From Candidatus Zixiibacteriota bacterium (GTDB lineage: Bacteria > Zixibacteria > MSB-5A5 > UBA10806), in contig DOTU01000140.1 of NCBI GenBank assembly GCA_003520965.1, positions 3,184 to 11,880 on the forward strand: DNA of 8,697 bases. The letters are read 5' to 3'. Position numbers and translations under genes: made by a program. Position 1 is the stretch's first letter. Each line of letters opens with the position of its first letter. This document shows positions 6,836 through 8,697 of the stretch, piece by piece. The notes under the pieces were generated by a model. The model made no database searches. It was not told the DNA's origin and saw nothing but the letters and a program-made list of their open reading frames with translations.

Positions 6836-8533
6836 TTAATTACTCTTCTCTCCACCCAATATTCCGGCATAATCTTTGGGAGAACTAAGAATACTAACAG
6901 CTTTCAGCACATAAGGATCGGTCCTTAAAACGACCTGCTGGTAAACCTCGCTTTCGCTGAAGAGACGGGTTAATATATCACGCTTCAAGGAGCGTTTGAT
7001 ATAGTTGGCGCTCTGGACGAATTCGGATTCCTTATCTTTCTCTATGGCCGCTCTCAGACTATTGATTTCCGGAGTGATTTGAGTGTCTTTCTTGCTATCC
7101 TTGGCGGTTTTTTGCAAGGCGTCGAGCTGGGTCTCAAGCTGGTTTTTATAAGTGAATTTCTTCTCTTTCAGAAATTCGCGGAAATCATTGACCATCTCGT
7201 CGGTTACCTCAAAATCAGCCTTAAGATTGGGGTGAGAGTTGGTATAGTGAATGGCATAATCGAAGAACATCGAGAGCCGCTCAAGATTAAGCTCTATCGG
7301 AGTAAGTTCCTCAGGCTCAACGACGATATCCGGTGTGATTCCTCCGCCGCCGTAAACAAGCCTGCCGCCTTTGGTATGGAATACCTCAATCTTGGTCGAG
7401 TCAACTTTGGCGCTATCTGCTGCGCTGCTATCAACGTCAGCCAGAGCCTCGGGGTGACGGGTATTGCGGCTGCTTTTCTGGATACAGCGACCCGACGGCA
7501 CATACCATTTGGCGGTGGTGAGCTTGAGCGCGGTCCCTTCGGTCAAGGTATAGACCTGCTGGACAAGACCCTTACCGAAGGTAGTATTGCCGATAAGAAC
7601 GCCGCGGTCGGAATCCTGAATAGCCCCGGCAACAATTTCAGAAGCCGAGGCAGTCATGTCGTTGACTAAAACCGCTACCGGCACCTTGGGCAGCATCGGT
7701 TCGCGGGTGGCGTAATGCTCGTTATTCTGGTCTGGCGTACGGCCTTTGGTGTAAACGACCTCTGAGCCTTTGGGCAGAAAATAGTTGGCTACCATTACTG
7801 CCTGACTTAAAAGCCCGCCGCCATTGGAACGCAGATCGAAAATAATGCCATCGATATTCTTCTTGGACATATCGGCTACGGCGGTCTCGAGTTCGCTGTC
7901 GGCCTCTTCCCCGAAACGCGAAAGCCTGATATAACCAATTTTTTTGCCATCTTGATTTATTATTCCGGAAAACGGCACGGTCTTTATGGTAATTACGGCG
8001 CGTTCCATAGTGTAATCAAGAGGCTCGGCAACGCCCTCGCGGACAATACCTAAGGAGACTTTGGTCCCGGCCTCGCCACGCATCAGTTTCGAGGCAGATT
8101 GGGTGCTCATATTCAAGGTGGATTGGCTATCGATTTTTACGATTCGGTCGCCCGAACGTATTCCCATGCGATAAGCTGGAGTGCCCTCCATAGTTGACAT
8201 GACCGTTACCCAGTTATCTTTGAGAAAGATAGTCATTCCCAGACCGGAGTACTTCCCCGAGGTCATCTCCATAAGATTATCATAATCGGTCTTTTCCAGA
8301 AATTCGGAAAACGGATCAAGCTTATCGAGCATGCCGTGGATGCCCGAGTAAACCAGATCCTGGACATTGATATCATCCACATAGCGGGCATTTATTCTAA
8401 ACGCTATATCCGACGAGAGCTTGACCAGCGAATAGATTGAATCATTGGGGTGCTGGGCAAACGCATATGCAAATAGCGCCATGACCACAAAAATTACGGC
8501 CGCCAGCATCCCTAATTTATACTTTCGTTTCAC
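6836..8533 (-). CDS. ctpA: C-terminal processing peptidase, S41 family (CtpA/Prc)
   Basis: A periplasmic serine protease with a Ser-Lys dyad. This family trims or degrades envelope proteins by binding their C-termini through a PDZ domain, and in several bacteria controls cell-wall hydrolases. The 565 residues contain an N-terminal hydrophobic signal or anchor (about 8-26, ending AYAFAQ), the N-terminal cap (DKLDPFSEFLE 70-80), a PDZ domain (about 92-178, with YSGLGM and GIRSGDRIVKID), and the S41 core. FDLRSNGGGLL (232-242) and NDMTASASEIVAGAIQDSDR (291-310) carry the predicted nucleophile S296; TTFGKGLVQ (317-325) carries the general base K321 and Q325, keeping the 25-residue Ser-Lys spacing of E. 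coli Prc and CtpB. GGGGITPDIVVEP (395-407) closes the core. A charged helical C-terminal region (about 440-550) follows, as in the longer family members. The start is GTG with GGAGG 4 nt upstream. A terminator follows; the upstream gene is not visible. Confidence 0.96.
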   Translation of the reverse strand: MKRKYKLGMLAAVIFVVMALFAYAFAQHPNDSIYSLVKLSSDIAFRINARYVDDINVQDLVYSGIHGMLDKLDPFSEFLEKTDYDNLMEMTSGKYSGLGMTIFLKDNWVTVMSTMEGTPAYRMGIRSGDRIVKIDSQSTLNMSTQSASKLMRGEAGTKVSLGIVREGVAEPLDYTMERAVITIKTVPFSGIINQDGKKIGYIRLSRFGEEADSELETAVADMSKKNIDGIIFDLRSNGGGLLSQAVMVANYFLPKGSEVVYTKGRTPDQNNEHYATREPMLPKVPVAVLVNDMTASASEIVAGAIQDSDRGVLIGNTTFGKGLVQQVYTLTEGTALKLTTAKWYVPSGRCIQKSSRNTRHPEALADVDSSAADSAKVDSTKIEVFHTKGGRLVYGGGGITPDIVVEPEELTPIELNLERLSMFFDYAIHYTNSHPNLKADFEVTDEMVNDFREFLKEKKFTYKNQLETQLDALQKTAKDSKKDTQITPEINSLRAAIEKDKESEFVQSANYIKRSLKRDILTRLFSESEVYQQVVLRTDPYVLKAVSILSSPKDYAGILGGEKSN

Positions 8534-8537
8534 GTCA

Positions 8538-8542
8538 CCTCC
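8538..8542 (-). promoter_or_regulatory. Ribosome-binding site fixing the GTG start of ctpA
   Basis: GGAGG lies 4 nt before GTG (8533-8531). The GTG is followed by KRKYKLGM and the hydrophobic segment, the expected beginning of a signal sequence, and no in-frame ATG is better placed. Confidence 0.85.
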
Positions 8543-8597
8543 ATTATTTTATTATCTATAACAATATGTTTACAAAACCAGTTTCATTCTTTTCCGG

Positions 8598-8681
8598 AGC
8601 GCATACTCTTGAGATGGCCTAAACTATCGAACATAACCAGTTTAAGCCCACACCCTTGGATTGTTCCCAGGCAAATGCGCT
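8598..8681 (-). ncRNA. Candidate structured RNA upstream of ctpA (three-stem fold)
   Basis: On the minus strand three stems can form together. The outer stem is AGCGCAT (8681-8675) with ATGCGCT (8604-8598), 7 bp. The second is CCTGG (8671-8667) with CCAAGG (8659-8654), with one bulge and a 7-nt loop. The third is GGCTTAAACT (8648-8639) with AGTTTAGGCC (8625-8616), 10 bp with one U-G pair and a 13-nt loop. On the plus strand that wobble becomes a C-A mismatch, so the fold favours the ctpA direction. It ends 64 nt before ctpA and has no T-run. All minus-strand frames contain stops here. It may be a leader element, a separate RNA, or a chance fold. Confidence 0.3.
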
Positions 8682-8697
8682 TTCACTCAGCCAATTT

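Noticed and set aside
7079..7669. A 196-codon open frame on the plus strand
   Set aside because: It is fully antisense to the S41 core of ctpA, which has catalytic motifs, a ribosome-binding site and a terminator. The open frame is a codon-bias shadow with no recognisable domain.
8626..8638. GTTCGAT in a loop, resembling a tRNA T-arm
   Set aside because: No acceptor stem, anticodon arm or CCA-proximal pairing can be arranged around it.
8619..8696. Possible C-terminus of an upstream minus-strand gene (frame open from the right edge to TAG at 8619), with a neighbouring frame open to a later TGA
   Set aside because: The two open stretches are in different frames, neither is recognisable, and the sequence is better explained by the inverted repeats. 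A partial gene cannot be excluded without the sequence to the right.

Overview
The window carries four protein genes, all on the minus strand, read from right to left: ctpA (S41 periplasmic protease), moeA (molybdenum cofactor insertion), a large secreted beta-propeller/CARDB protein with a C-terminal 'YPNPFNP' sorting-type domain, and lptD (LPS assembly at the outer membrane), which is cut off by the left edge. LptD shows an organism with two membranes and LPS. The YPNPFNP C-terminal domain, the general style of the secreted protein and the moderate GC content suggest an uncultured FCB-superphylum lineage (Zixibacteria, KSB1, Calditrichota, Marinimicrobia-like) rather than a proteobacterium. 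This placement is inference from protein style, not from a marker gene.

Layout from left to right: 1-2000 lptD without its 3' end; 2001-2265 an intergenic gap with an intrinsic terminator (2183-2210) and three related GC-rich palindromic elements; 2266-5022 the secreted propeller protein; 5023-5272 its upstream region, with a candidate promoter and ATTTGA/TCAAAT inverted repeats; 5273-6499 moeA; 6500-6835 a 336-bp gap with a strong ctpA terminator, then a promoter with a palindrome over its -10 box, a short leader and a second terminator-like hairpin before moeA; 6836-8533 ctpA; 8534-8697 non-coding sequence that can fold as a three-stem RNA on the ctpA strand.

The genes do not form one pathway. 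Terminators follow ctpA and the propeller gene, and candidate promoters precede moeA and the propeller gene, so they are probably separate transcription units. LptD, CtpA and the propeller protein share an envelope/export theme; MoeA is a cytoplasmic cofactor enzyme with unusual substitutions in its molybdopterin-binding loops. The most interesting non-gene signal is the moeA leader, where a promoter, a possible operator, about 80 nt of structured RNA and a terminator lie about 70 nt before the gene. This is the geometry of an attenuator or of a small RNA gene. No mobile element, CRISPR array, tRNA or rRNA was seen.
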